NCBI GenBank assembly: GCA_031216915.1
Contig: CM062292.1
Coordinates: 75,188,956-75,252,955, forward strand
Direction: 5' to 3'
DNA: 64,000 nucleotides
Origin: Pictodentalium vernedei
Lineage: Eukaryota > Mollusca > Scaphopoda > Dentaliida > Dentaliidae
A model generated the notes under the pieces. That model was not told where the DNA came from. It made no database searches and saw only the letters and a list, made by a program, of their open reading frames with translations. Shown piece by piece: positions 42,900 to 54,254 of the stretch (position 1 is its first letter; every line of letters starts with the position of its first letter). Made by a program: the position numbers and the translations under genes.

Positions 42900-43078
42900 C
42901 AGTACGGCCGCCATGGAATGGTCACTTTCCACGGGTGGGCAATATCTCCAAGGACGCAATAATCCGGAACTACCCGGTGCTTCATTAAATAAAATTTTCC
43001 TGGTGATAATTTTTATTATCTGGTAAACGCATGGACTGTCCACGCGTGGATTACGACCAATTCACGGCGACTGTACTG
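42900..43078. mobile_element. TA-flanked MITE with CAGTACGGCCGCC ends
   Basis: TA at 42898-42899 and 43079-43080. Left CAGTACGGCCGCCATGG and inverted right CAGTACAGTCGCCGTG pair with a few mismatches. Internal inverted GTCCACGCGTGG-like text. It starts about 35 bases after the subtype-B element ends. Confidence 0.75.
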
Positions 43079-43089
43079 TATGAACATGT

Positions 43090-43425
43090 GATAAGATTTG
43101 AGGTTTGGGCAGAATATTGAGGGCTCGTCAGTGAAGTGATGGTCTGTTGCTCTATTTTGGGAGATAAGTGGACGGATATTGTTTTTAAGTTGAATATCAT
43201 GCTCCTGCGCTTAGTGTGCTTAGTGTGCATGGATTTGGTCAACGAAACCACTTGGAGACACATTTCACCCATGTTCCTTGGTTTTAATAAATATGGGAAA
43301 CTTCGGGAAAATATCTCTTCTTTAGAGGAGGAGGGGTAGGGTTAATTATACCTCCACATCAGAGAAGAGGGGGCTATATTGTCGACGCCCTGTACGTCAG
43401 TACATCCGTCCGTCCGTCCGAACTC
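43090..43425. other. Noncoding stretch before the tandem array
   Basis: Holds CATCCGTCCGTCCGTCCG near 43405, a short (CCGT)n tract leading into the repeats. Confidence 0.55.
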
Positions 43426-43429
43426 GTGT

Positions 43430-44960
43430 GTGCAACTCCTCCTGCATTATTGAACCGATTTTGATGAAACTTCTCAAACATTATGATTAGCAAGTGAGCA
43501 TGCGCATATTCTAAAAATTTTCATCTGCGACAATTTTAAACAGGTTATCTCCCCTGAACTTAGATTTATTATGGATTTTCAAATGAGATTCTTGTGTGCG
43601 GAACTCCTCCTACAGTATTGAACCGATTTCGATGAAACTTCTCAAACATTATGATTAGCAAGTGAACATGTGCATATTCTAGACAATTTTAAACAGGTTA
43701 TCTCACCTGAACTTAGATTTATTATGGATTTTCAAATGAGATTCACGTGTGCGCCACTCCCACATTATGAACCGATTTCGATGAAACTTCTCAAACATTA
43801 TGACCAGCAAGTGAAAATGCTCATATTGTAAAATTTTGCACCTGCGACAATTTGAACCAGGTTATCTCCACTGAACTTAGATTTATTATGGATTTTCAAA
43901 TGAGATCCTTGTGTGCGGAACTCCTACAGTATTGTACCGATTTCGATGAAACTGCTTAAACATGGCCACCATTGAAAGAACATGCGAATATTTTCAAATG
44001 TTCCATCTGTGCTGATTTTACCAGGTTATTGCCCCTTCAACTTAGAAGATTAAATATAGATTTGTATATGGAATTTTGTGCATGGAAGTACTCCTACATT
44101 TTTTAACCAGTTTTGACGAAACGTCTCAATCATCATGACTAGCAAGTGAACATGCGCATATTGTAAACTTTTCCATCTGCGATAATCGTAACCAGGTTAT
44201 CTCCCCTGAACTTAGATTTATTATGGATTTTTAAATGAGATTCTTGTGCGCGGAACTCCTCCTACAGTATTGAACCGATTTCGATGAAACGTCTTAAACA
44301 TGGCGACTAATGAGTAAACAGCGCATATTTTCAAATGTCCCATCTGTGATGATTTTTACCAGGTTATTGCCCCTTCACATGAGAAGATTTAATATTGATT
44401 TGTATGAGATTTTTGTGTGTGGAACTCTTCTTTCATTAATGAACCAATGTTTGATCAAACATCTCAAACATTATGACTTACAAGTGAACATGCGCATATT
44501 CTAAAATGTTTTATCTTCGACAGTTTCAACCAGGTTATCTCCCATGAATTTAGATTTATTATAGATTTTCAAATTTCATTTTTGAGTGTTCAGCAGTTAC
44601 TACATTATTGAACCAATTTCGATGAAACTTCTTAAACACGGCCACTGATGTGTGAACTTGCACATATTTCCAAATTTGACATCTGTGATGATTTTCACAA
44701 AGTTATCTCCCCTTCAACTTAAAAGATTTAACATTGATTTGTACATGAGATGTTTGTGTGTGGAACACCTTCATTAATGAACCATTTGTTATCAAACATT
44801 ATAACTAACAAGTGGGCATATCGTTGCCTTAGTGCTAGAATGTCCTATGTCCCATTGGGGACATAGGACATTCTAGCACTCAGGCGACCATATGCGTATT
44901 CCAAAAGTTTTGATCTGCGACAATTTTAGCCAGGTTATTGGATTTATTATTGATTTTTAA
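43430..44960. repeat. Satellite-like tandem array, ~165-bp unit, about nine copies
   Basis: Units share GGAACTCCTCCTAC, TATTGAACCGATTTCGATGA, AAACATTATGA, ACATGCGCATATT and CAGGTTATCTCCCCTGAACT. Units are diverged 10-30% by eye, and the last one is broken by a palindrome at 44815-44895. Confidence 0.88.
44815..44895. repeat. Palindrome inserted in the tandem array
   Basis: TGCTAGAATGTCCTATGTCC and exact complement with an ATTG loop. Outer arms GCATATCGTTGCCT and AGGCGACCATATGC are imperfect. Confidence 0.9.
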
Positions 44961-45400
44961 AGCTCAACATTTAAAGGTATATTCTAGTAAACCGGAAGTG
45001 TGGGTATTAGTCACCTTCACTAATCGTTCTATTTTTTTATTTTTTCGACGCATCTCGTCTTATTATGACCGCTGTTGTGTTCAATCTCGATTTCCCGAAT
45101 GATAGTGACGTTTTCTGCGCATTTGCGATTCTCTGGCTAACATGTTTACGAACATGCACATGGAATTTTCACTGGAATATCAACGTACGCGTCCATCAGA
45201 ATTCATTCATCATACCAGCATTGCTTCCAAAATTGTCGTGAGCATAACTGAGGCAAATCTGGGGTGAATCCCACGATAAATATAATGTTCGGAGCGTGAA
45301 ACGTCCCGTACATTACAAAAAACACAGAATGACCTTGATGATCCTCATGTAGCTTAATATTCTAGCAGTAGTACAGGCGTTGAACTACAAAAAGTGGTGT
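44961..45400. other. Noncoding flank of the Academ-type element
   Basis: Nothing recognised. Confidence 0.5.
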
Positions 45401-45403
45401 TAC

Positions 45404-45500
45404 CTGAAAAAAATTTGATACAAGCTGATTTTGGTGTCATTCGACGCGGAATTTATCTGGGAACAACAGATCTAAAATCCGCCTTGGGGAAACTTTTTCA
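45404..45500. repeat. Left terminal inverted repeat of the Academ-type element
   Basis: Contains AATTTGATACAAGCTGATTT, TGGTGTCATTCGACGC and AAAATCCGCCTTGGGGAAA; about 90% identical by eye to the complement of 50715-50812. Weak similarity may extend outward (GTTACCTG vs GTTCGACCCGG). Confidence 0.9.
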
Positions 45501-46016
45501 TAGAGTCTCAACTGAGGGTGGGGTGGTGGCCATTTTTACCAATTTCCCGATGTCATTTTCCAGGCGGTTCTGTATTAAGGGCAGGAATTTGTCTCTTCTC
45601 AGATTTTTCCTGTCAGCAGAATACAATATAATGACTATAGTATTATACCAGCCCACGTAATTGATGTACACCGCGAATAAAGAGCGTTGTATAGCACACT
45701 GGAGAAAGATAATTACATCATATCAGTCGTGGGTATTCCAGCGATTCAGTTACACACAGCACATCGCTATAAGCTTATCGCCACGTGCTCTCGAATTATT
45801 CGATTGTTTTGTCATTCTGTCATATTTTCTTTGTTTCGGTGTTAACATACACAGGAAACAATTCTTAGTCACATTGTCCTTTTTCATATTTCGTCAATAT
45901 CATATTTCTTGTCTATTAATCCAGTTTCGATAATCCGCCTCAGGATCCGTACTACTTATAGCTAAGAGAAAATAATCCGTTCCCTCCATCGGCATATTTC
46001 CACCATTTGATTAGAT

Positions 46017-49000
46017 ATGGCTTCACACCAAGGTGGTCGCTTTCGAGATGATACCTGTGTAATTTGCCAGGTTGGTTTCGATGAAGTCAAATCAGTTAAA
46101 GTCACCAAGAAAGCTTGTCATACTATGCTTAATTTCTGTAATGTCAGGGAGAGATCAGACCTTGAAGCACACCTTTTGGACAAGCTTCAACAGGACCCCG
46201 TAGGTGTTGTTCTGGTTCATTCAGATTGCCGTAGGGATTTCACTGATGCGAAGCGGGCATCTGCTGCAAGCTCTTCTGACATCGAAGCTCCGTCGGCCAA
46301 GAAAATGAGATGTAATGTGCCTGTATTCGACTTCAAGACACACTGTTTGTTCTGTGGTAGCGCCGCAAAAATTGATCCACGCCACCCCGATAGGAACAAA
46401 ATTATCAGGACCGTCGAGACACTACCTATACGAGAAACCCTCCTCGAACATTGCGAACTGAGAGGGGATAGTTTAGCTTCAGAAGTAAGCGTTCGGCTAT
46501 TGAGTTGCATTGATCTGGTAGCTGCCGAGGCTGTCTATCATCCACTCTGCCATACGAAATTCCTAAACTATAGACAGTTGGAAACTGCGAGACCAGCTGG
46601 TCGAAAACCTGACCATGGCATGGAACATTGGTTTGAGTGCATATGTGAATTCTTAGAAACTCATTCCGATTCAGAACTGTACACATTGACCGAGTTGCAT
46701 TCGAAGATGGAAGAGATCGCAGGTGAATCAACTGTGTACACAAAAAAGAGACTGAAGCAGAAACTAGAAGAGCTATATGGCGATTATATCTTTTTCGCCA
46801 GGGTACAGGGTCGCGACAATGTCCTATGCTTTCGCAACATGGCTGAATATCTGATAAATGAAAAATGGTATGCGGACAAGAAAGAAAGTATAAGTAATGA
46901 AGCTGAAAGGATCATTGTTACTGCAGCAAAATTGATCAAGGGGCAGCTTAGAGAGATGGAGTATGATATAGATTGGTATCCAACCCCTGCTGACATACAG
47001 GACATTTCGCGAGGCAAAACCTGGATCCCAGCCTACCTGCAGTCTTTTCTCCAGTGCTTGATACCAAATGATATAAAACGAAACAGCATAGGTCACTCTA
47101 TACTCCAATCGGCTAGACCAAGATCGGTCATAACACCTACCCTATTCGGGTTAGGAGTAGAAATGGACCATACTTTCGGGTCAAAATGGCTCGTTAATGA
47201 ACTAGCTAGGCTTGGGTTTTCTATCACCTATGAGGAGGTCAAACGGTATACGCAAGGTGTGATGGAGCTAGATTCTGTTGACAGCTATACCTCTAACTAT
47301 TTCCCCGGAGAATTCGTACAGTGGGTCGCAGACAACGTCGACCATAACGTTGCGACTATCGATGGGAAAGGTTCACTTCATGGTATGAGTATAATCGCCG
47401 TGTCAACCCAAACTCAGGTGCCATCCACCCCTATGTCGCATACATCGATAAAACGCAGAGCTCAAGTTGGCGTTGAACAAATGTTGGTGAATAAAGGAAT
47501 CCCAGTGATTGATTACGTGGAATCAACGAGGAGAGGCTTTGGTGGTTTGAGGTACAAACCAGTAGTAGAGCTGCAATCACCACATACACTTCCATCTAGC
47601 CTGAGTACTGACGTTCTATGGAATTGTGGGTGGCTATCTAGAGCAGTAGATGACACTCTTCCTAATTGGTCCGGCTTCATGCAACTAGCGCATTCTGTGC
47701 ACGGTTCAGAGCATCAAGCGAAATCAGATATACTCTTTCTCCCAATAATAGATCTCAGCCCAACAGACAGCACATGCATCTTTTCCACATTGAAATTCAT
47801 CTCAGAGCAAGCGATCAGATTGAACATCCCATCCCCGTGCGTCACGTTTGACCAGCCTTTATGGTTGAAGGCAAATGAGATAATAATTGATCAATCCATG
47901 AACATTGTCTGCAGGTTGGGTGGTTTCCACACAATCATGAGCTTTCTCGGCAGTATCGGCTCGATGATGGCTGGATCAGGTCTTGATGAAGCTTTGCAGG
48001 AAGTTTATGGTCCACTAGCAGTTCGGTCGATGTTGACCGGTAAAGCTGTTTCCAGAGCTATGCGAGGCCACCTCCTAGTAGAAGCTGCACTGACGAATAA
48101 ATTATTGGGTGCCATAACCACATCCGAAATGAGCGCGAATGTTTCTCCTCCGATGAGCCCACCCACTGTTGAGAGTGTACAGATAAACCAGAGGAACTTA
48201 GATGGTGTGAAGGAGTTATACAAAGTTGTGCTTGAAGGCGCGGTCACCCTTTCTGATGTTAGCAGCTCATCAGCTCTCGTGACGGTGAACACTTGCCTTG
48301 ACAACTACAAAGCCAAACTGTCAAGAGAATCATGCACCGCTAAGCTATGGGTACAGTATCTAGAATATATTCAGGTACTGAAAATGTTCATCCGTGGAGA
48401 ACGTCTTGGCGATTGGAATCTCCATCTCATTGCTGTTGGTAGAATGCTGAACCTCTTCGCCGCAACAGGGCATGTACACTATGCCAAGAGTTGCAGAGTC
48501 TATCTGCAAATGATGCTTGAACTACCAGAAAAACATCCTTGGTTGTATGAGAGACTCTATTGTGACGGCTTTCATGCTATACGTCGAAGTTCTAGGATTT
48601 GGGCAGGCCTCTCTAGTGCTCTTGTTATTGAGCAAGTTTTTATGCGTTCAATTAAAAGTCGGGGTGGGTTGACGCGAGGTTGTGGCGTGACGGAATCTGT
48701 ACGGCAGGAGTGGATTTACACGATGCATAAATGCGCAGAGATACATGAAGCCATGACAACGTTGACCGACCTAAAGCTCAATGCCAGCGAACAGCATGTA
48801 GATATGGGCACATCTCGTCGAAAACGAGACAACTTAGACATGGCCAGAATACTAGAGTGGTTTGACACACACAACCCGTTCGATGGAAACGAACGATTGC
48901 GTTCTCTGTCATCTGGTTTGTTAGCTTCCGAGGGAGATGGTATCAACTGCGATATCACTGAGTCTGTAGGGGCAGAGATACACTCTAGATTAGACAACGC

Positions 49001-50320
49001 TATTGTTTCCAATGCCACTATCAAACGAAGTGATCAAATCCGTACCCTAGCTCACCTCACCCCCGGGTTGAAGTTAGATGACCAGAGGGTGACAATTGAC
49101 CCCTCAACTTTGTTTACTAGACTGGTTGCTATTGCTCAGAGAGAGCAAGACATGGCACAGTTCTTTGCGTATGAACTAACTGTAATGCCAACAGCCCTCT
49201 TCAAAGATTTTTTCCCCAGAAAAGCAAACAAGGCGGACCTAGCAACTGCAATAACTGATGGCCTATCCCTTACTAAACCACCATCCGATGGTCTGTACGT
49301 GCTCGACGGGGGCGCTCTCCTCCACAGAGTTAAATGGAAGACAAACACCACTTACTTGGAAGTGGCAAACCAGTATGTTGGATACGTGACGAAGAAATAT
49401 GGGCAGAATTGTCGAATTGTCTTCGATGGTTATGGTCAACGACCAACAACCAAGACTCAGGAGCAGAGAAGAAGAGCTCTCCACGTTTGTGCTGATATCC
49501 GTTTGACGAACAACACGACTGCCCACAAAAATCAGGAACTGTTCTTATCGAATGGAAATAATAAAATGCAGTTTATAAAAATGCTTTCCACATCACTGAG
49601 AGAGGCTGGGCATATTGTCGAATGCAGTTCTGGAGATGCTGACACTAACATTGTTGACAATGCAGTTCAACTTTCGTCCCAGGGAAAAACAGTTGTCATT
49701 GTTGCAGATGATACAAATGTACTAGTTATGTCCGTATACCATTGGGATCGTACTTGGTCTGATATCTATTTCCAGTCAGAAGCACGGAAGTCACACAGGG
49801 GTGGAGATGCATGGAAAATCACAGATATAGTAGAGAAGATTGGAGAAAATGGGGACTGAACTGTTCGTTATGTTGTACTCTGGCAAACATTCAGACACTT
49901 TGAATGGTTTGAGATATTCAAAATTTATGACAATGGTCACTTCCAGCAAATCGGGAATTGAACCACAAAAACTTCCCCCGACTGAGCGTGCAGCACATTT
50001 CCAAAGCCTGCGAGTTCACCAACAAATAATGGTTTGGAAACTATTGGATAACGATGCCCTAGATCCTGAGGAGTGGGGCTGGGAAAGTCGTGGGAATGAG
50101 TTGATACCTGTGATGACTGGCCTGGGCGCAGCGCCTGAGGCTCTTCTCAAAGTTATCCGCTGTAATGCAAAATGACATCCAAAAAGCCATGCGGAAAAAA
50201 CATATGTTCTTGTATAAAGAATGCGCTCAAATGCTTGTCTGCCTGTGGAGACTGTCGGGTGAGAATTGCTTCAATGCCGAGCCGATTGAGATCGGGGAGG
50301 AAATCGGCGACAATGAATAA
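46017..50320 (+). pseudogene. Academ-type transposase/XPG-like protein, three C-terminal frameshifts
   Basis: The first 1280 codons (46017-49859) are uninterrupted. Finger 1: C14-x2-C17, C34/C41, H68-x2-C71. Finger 2: C110-x2-C113 to H175-x2-C178, with a spacer similar in plan. The central ~900 residues are helical and unassigned. Near 1095 a PIN/XPG-like block begins: VLDGGALLH, IVFDGYGQRP (about 1134), SSGDADTNIVDNA (about 1203), VADDTNVLVM (about 1230), with acidic residues placed as in FEN1-type nucleases. The frame then slips by one base near 49850 (GAAAATGGGG) into 49840-50175 (LYSGKHSDT, LPPTERAAHF, EWGWESRGNELIPV). It slips again near 50163 into a CXC tail (KKPCGKNICSC, KCLSACGDC) and a third time near 50266 (GENCFNAEP), stopping at 50318-50320. 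Relatives usually show SGCDTT where this has SGKHSDT. The frameshifts mean it is either just decaying or carries assembly errors. Confidence 0.8.
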
Positions 50321-50714
50321 CCGCGAAGAACACCAACAAATGTCTTGTTAGACCTCATGATGTAGTTAAATTCCTGTTATTATATTGGACCAGTCAACAT
50401 TATTTGCACCTCATTGTATGCGAAAACATCGATCAAAGAACCATTTCTAGTTTTGTATTCTGTGCAGAAGTATCTTAAATCGGGAGTGAAAATTTGAGAA
50501 AAAAATGTGATTTTTGGGGTTATTAACCCTTTTTCCTCATAAAAAGTGTGAGGATTTCATCAGGCAATTGCCTCTCAATATAATTAACATTTGTATCTGG
50601 TCGCCTGCGACACAAAATAATATATAAAACTCAATCTGTGACATATAAACGGCCGAAACCCCGGAAACACAATTTTCCCCCTTCACGAACAACCCCCTGA
50701 CGGGAAATCTGACA
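50321..50714. other. 3' untranslated region of the Academ-type element
   Basis: No coding frame. AT-rich, running into the right inverted repeat. Confidence 0.6.
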
Positions 50715-50812
50715 TGAAAAATTTTCCCCAAGGCGGATTTTGGATATGTTGTTCCGAAATAAATTCTGCGTCGAATGACACCAAAATCAGCTTGTATCAA
50801 ATTTTTTCCGGG
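50715..50812. repeat. Right terminal inverted repeat of the Academ-type element
   Basis: Complement of the left repeat. Carries CCCCAAGGCGGATTTT, GCGTCGAATGACACC and ATCAGCTTGTATCAAATTTT. Confidence 0.9.
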
Positions 50813-50814
50813 TC

Positions 50815-51210
50815 GAACCCTACTACGCCTCTACTATAGATGCCCATCATTAACACGAAGATGGCATCAACGTTTTTTCTAGGCACATTTTTCGACTTTG
50901 GCTGCCCAACTAATACATCTCTGCAGTTTAGAGGTACATACACCAGTTGTTTAACGAGCATCATATTAACTGTAATTTCGAGCATTGTCTGCTGTAATTT
51001 CGAGCATTGTCTGCAATAGCAATCGCCTCCCGCGGAGGGTGCAGATGAAAAATGCATTGCACCGACGCGATCAGTCGATTTCACAACTCCATTCGATTTT
51101 AAACATGTTCACATCCTCAGATCAGTTTTTCTGAGGAAAATAAAGAAAAAAAGACATTGAAAAAAGAGAAAGCTAAATTTTATAAATGTGTCTATATCAC
51201 GAGCCGGGAG
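50815..51210. other. Noncoding stretch
   Basis: A short tandem duplication (CGAGCATTGTCTGC twice, near 50980 and 51002). The 95-codon minus frame here begins in the flank and ends in the inverted repeat, and is not a gene. Confidence 0.55.
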
Positions 51211-51215
51211 CAAGA

Positions 51216-51540
51216 GACCCATTGGTCAGAGCATTAGACTTGTCATCTAAAGGTCGACAGTTCGATTTTGACACGCGTGATCTGTGTTGAGTTCTTGGAC
51301 AAAATACTTCATCCCCATTGTCTGTGTGTGAGCATGGTTGAGCTGTGTATCAAGCCGTAGATCACTACGACTGTGCACTTGCCTTCCACTAATGCTAACC
51401 CCGCCCATGCCGGGTCAGTAATCTGGGAGAGTCCGGCAGTTTATCGACGTTGCTCGGCGTGTCTCTCCGGGTACTCTGACTTCTTCCACCCGAAAAACTG
51501 TCCGACACGACATGACGCTGGCTGTTGAAAGTGTCATTAC
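51216..51540 (+). mobile_element. tRNA-headed SINE (Thr-like head)
   Basis: Head: CCCATTGGTCAGAGC, anticodon arm TTAGACTTGTCATCTAA (loop CTTGTCA) and CGACAGTTCGATTTTGAC. The body then follows that of the other SINEs (CCACTAATGCTAACCCCGCC, GTTGCTCGGCGTGTCTCTCC, CTTCTTCCACCC). The tail is poorly preserved. Confidence 0.8.
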
Positions 51541-51816
51541 ACCACAATAACTGAACAATATCACAAGCCACACATTGCAAAGATCGTCAAGTGTCAGGCA
51601 GAAATGTTTTTAATTCGCCCATACAACCTATTGGTATGATGCAATCATGCACTCTAAAAACAGTTGGGTTAAAATCAGCCCAAATCAACTGGTTTAAGTG
51701 AATATGATCACAATAGATTTTAGAGTGTTGAGTTTCTACGGAAGACTGGACGAGACTGGCTTCGATACAGCCGACGGAAAAAGTTTAAATTGGTTCTTTA
51801 CCTGACGCGGTTACCA
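51541..51816. other. Short noncoding stretch with a small MITE
   Basis: Only the 51650-51727 element recognised. Confidence 0.5.
51650..51727. mobile_element. Tiny MITE with CACTCTAAAA ends
   Basis: Starts CACTCTAAAAACAGTTGGG and ends ATTTTAGAGTG (inverted match), with TTAAAATCAGCCC and GGTTTAAGTG inside. A diverged relative is near 22890-22980. Confidence 0.6.
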
Positions 51817-51818
51817 TA

Positions 51819-52132
51819 CAGTCAAAACTAGATGTCCTGTCATGAAATGCGCACAGATAGCACGTCGATCTGCGCGTTCATCTACGCGTTATGATCATAG
51901 TGAGGCTATCAACGTCTGAACATATGGCCCGTGCACAAGCAATGTTTCAGACAATGGACCTCCGGGTAACCCGGAGGTCCATTGGCAGAAACATTGCCTG
52001 CGTTTGCTATGAGTAACCAGGAGAACCTGCTGTGCATTGGATGCCATTCGATATGGCAATTGCTCGCAATGTCTACGCACAATTAATCCTAGATAAGCGC
52101 ATAGTTCATGAAAGGACTTCTAGTTTTAACTG
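51819..52132. mobile_element. TA-flanked MITE with CAGTCAAAACTAG ends, GGACCTCCGG core
   Basis: TA at 51817-51818 and 52133-52134. Ends CAGTCAAAACTAGATGTCC and inverted CAGTTAAAACTAGAAGTCC. The centre is AATGGACCTCCGGGT/ACCCGGAGGTCCATT, almost the same as in the family-T element at 34870-35126 though the ends differ. Adjacent on the right is a degenerate subtype-B MITE (CAAAACATAGTCTATGAC near 52180). Confidence 0.85.
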
Positions 52133-52139
52133 TATATGT

Positions 52140-52265
52140 TCTGTTCTATTCACAAAAATCGCAATTCAAACTGTTTTTCGTCCAAAACATAGTCTATGAC
52201 AACCCCGCCACCACTCCCCGACGATCCCATTCCAATAAGGAGCCATAACCTATTCTTTAGGTAAA
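52140..52265. mobile_element. Degenerate subtype-B TTAA MITE fragment
   Basis: TTCACAAAAATCGCAATTC, CCAAAACATAGTCTATGAC and GGAGCCATAACCTATTC follow the order of subtype B. No ends preserved. Confidence 0.6.
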
Positions 52266-52269
52266 ACAG

Positions 52270-52530
52270 AACTTGTTTTAGTTATTTAAGGTTCTTTTCT
52301 ACTTTTGTTCGATTAGGGGGTAGATAATTTTCTTTTCTGTTTGCAAATCTCACACATGTTATTTGGGTCTAGATGTGGAACAAAGACAATTATCAATTAA
52401 CTTTGTCCAAGCTATATTTTAAGATTTTTCATCTCATTTTGGTATCTACAACCTGAATACTTGTTGTAAAAGAAAAGACAATATAGGCCACCCCGAAAGC
52501 AAGGTAAAAACTGCTACCTCATGAATGGTG
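52270..52530. other. AT-rich noncoding stretch
   Basis: Nothing recognised. Confidence 0.5.
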
Positions 52531-52534
52531 TTAA

Positions 52535-52771
52535 CCCTCCACCCAACTTGGTTTGAAGTGGTGGACATTTACAAAAAAAAACCATGACTAAATAAATATT
52601 TTCAGGTTTTGGCTCATAAACATTGCTTATGACCCCCTCATTGGAACCACCATTTCGAGCATGTTCCACCGAGGGGCCATACGTTTTGTTTTTGAGGCAG
52701 AAATTGAAAAAAATAATAAAATAAAAATAACTTTTTTTGTGAATTGCGCCGGGTGTACGTTAGATGAAGGG
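52535..52771. mobile_element. TTAA-flanked MITE, subtype B, strongly diverged
   Basis: TTAA on the left (52531-52534), ATAA on the right. CCCTCCACCCAACTTGG ... CGTTAGATGAAGGG; centre CATTGGAACCACC...GGTTCC-like and mutated, so the hairpin is broken. Confidence 0.75.
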
Positions 52772-52774
52772 ATA

Positions 52775-53510
52775 AGTATATTGCACAGTGAAATGACACA
52801 AAATCAAGGCGAGAGACTTTGCTGAATTTGAACTCGCGACTTCCTAGCCAGACAGAAAATCCAACAAAAAATAATGACGCTCAGCGCATCAGCACATGTT
52901 AGGAATTACATGTGAAGACGCAATACGTCACTAATTTCTGTCGAAAATATCATTGTCTTCATCCGGGTACACAAGGATATCTATCTTTCTCCCTTCCGAT
53001 CCCCTTCTCCTACCCTGAATATCCTCGTAAAACCTGACTTTTTTCCAATGTACTTTTATTTTTTTACAATACAAGTTTTCTCATTTGATATTGAACAGAT
53101 TAAGCCATGCATAAATTTGCTCTGGAGCACAGGTCAAGTTGGTTGTGCAGATAAAATCCCCATCAATTTTCGACAATAATTTGAACATTTCTTACATATG
53201 AATGTTAAATAATGCACTGATAGTATCTACTCAACCGTAACAAAGTCCACACAATGTTTACAAATTTAATGTCATCTGAATGTCTGTGGGAGTTTGACAG
53301 ATAACTGCAAATAGACACTCTTAGAGTATTTCCAGTAACGTTTGGACTTTTTCGGAGATGTTGAGGTGAGGGAGACGTCCTGGCCTGGACATCTTCTACT
53401 GACCCGCTCAAAAAAACACAGAAAAGGTAAGGTAAAAATAAATATGTTTTATTTACATCTTTACCCATCAATGATAAAGTTCAAACAATAGGTGCGAATC
53501 TGCTGTAAGT
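52775..53510. other. Noncoding stretch
   Basis: The phrase near 52830 (GAACTCGCGACTTCC) could be a decayed tRNA-like B box, but is too weak to annotate. Nothing else recognised. Confidence 0.5.
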
Positions 53511-53526
53511 GTTTATGGGAGGTTTA

Positions 53527-53880
53527 GGGGGCGCGGTGGCTCAGTTGGTAGAGGTGCAGGCTGCAAGCCGAGAGGTCCTCGGTTCGAATCCCACCTGCGG
53601 CAACCGCGTTGTGTCCTTGGGCCAGACACTTCACCCCATTGCCCGCGTGGGGGCGCGGTGGCGTTGTGTACTAAGGCGTACTGCACGTCGATGGTGCACC
53701 TGTCCTCAACCAATGCTAACCCTGCTTGTGTGGAGTCAGTATGTTGGGGAGCTGACAGTTGCTCGCCGTTGCTCGGTTGCTCCGGCTTCCTCCACCCATA
53801 AAACTGTCGCGGTCATGATTAGCCATTGTGCAGAAATATGTGATCTTAAACACCAATAAATAAATAATAAATAAATAAAT
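53527..53880 (+). mobile_element. tRNA-headed SINE (Cys-like head), full length
   Basis: Head GGTGGCTCAGTTGGTAG, loop CTGCAAG, GGTTCGAATCC; body AAGGCGTACTGCACGTCGAT; tail CACCAATAAATAAATAA. Target duplication TATGGGAGGTTTA/TATTGGAGGTTTA (53514-53526, 53881-53893). The best-preserved SINE in the window, close to 1898-2255. A ~30-base piece is missing between CTCGGTTG and CTCCGGC compared with other copies. Confidence 0.92.
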
Positions 53881-53894
53881 TATTGGAGGTTTAC

Positions 53895-54105
53895 AACGTT
53901 GAAGGCGGTGGGGATACCCAAGTGTAGTTATCTTTCTCAAACCATGCCAAAGCACATACAAAACATGTAAGAATTGTTTTCCATTCAATGCTGAACTAAT
54001 AAACAAGGACCAGTTAATTAAACATTCAATACCGAACCAACAGGTAAAGACCATTTAATTAGAAATAGACAATCTTAGAACCTTTCCTCTAAGGTTTTAG
54101 ACTAT
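53895..54105. other. Noncoding stretch
   Basis: Nothing recognised. Confidence 0.5.
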
Positions 54106-54110
54106 TAGTT

Positions 54111-54252
54111 ACACGACGTTTCAGCACGGTGTACGGAACTGTACTACCCTTCTGTGCCTCGTATTTCCTAAGGCTGCAAGCCTCAGGAAATACGAATCTC
54201 AGAAGGGTAGTACAGTCCGATACACCTGCTGAAAGTCTGAAACACCGTGTGA
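54111..54252. repeat. Long palindrome
   Basis: ACTGTACTACCCTTCTG and CTCGTATTTCCT with their complements, meeting at AGGCTGCAAGCCT. Outer arms CACGACGTTTCAGCACGGTG and complement are imperfect. Confidence 0.88.
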
Positions 54253-54254
54253 CG

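Larger units (their letters stand above)
45404..50812 (+). mobile_element. Academ-type DNA transposon (XPG-nuclease class), ~5.4 kb
   Basis: Two ~97-bp inverted repeats enclose one long gene (46017-50320). The protein pairs N-terminal Cys/His fingers with a C-terminal PIN/XPG-like nuclease block and CXC tail. To my knowledge a zinc-finger plus XPG-nuclease architecture is described for the Academ superfamily, so I assign it there by architecture and not by alignment. Target duplications (3-4 bases expected in Academ) could not be fixed. The 5' leader is ~510 bases with no visible intron. Confidence 0.75.

Noticed and set aside
43430-44960. CRISPR-like array
   Set aside because: Units are ~165 bases, diverged and contiguous, without short identical repeats and unique spacers; the genome is eukaryotic.
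53527-53600. A functional tRNA-Cys gene
   Set aside because: The stems pair poorly, and the sequence continues into a SINE body with a target duplication on both sides; it is a SINE head.
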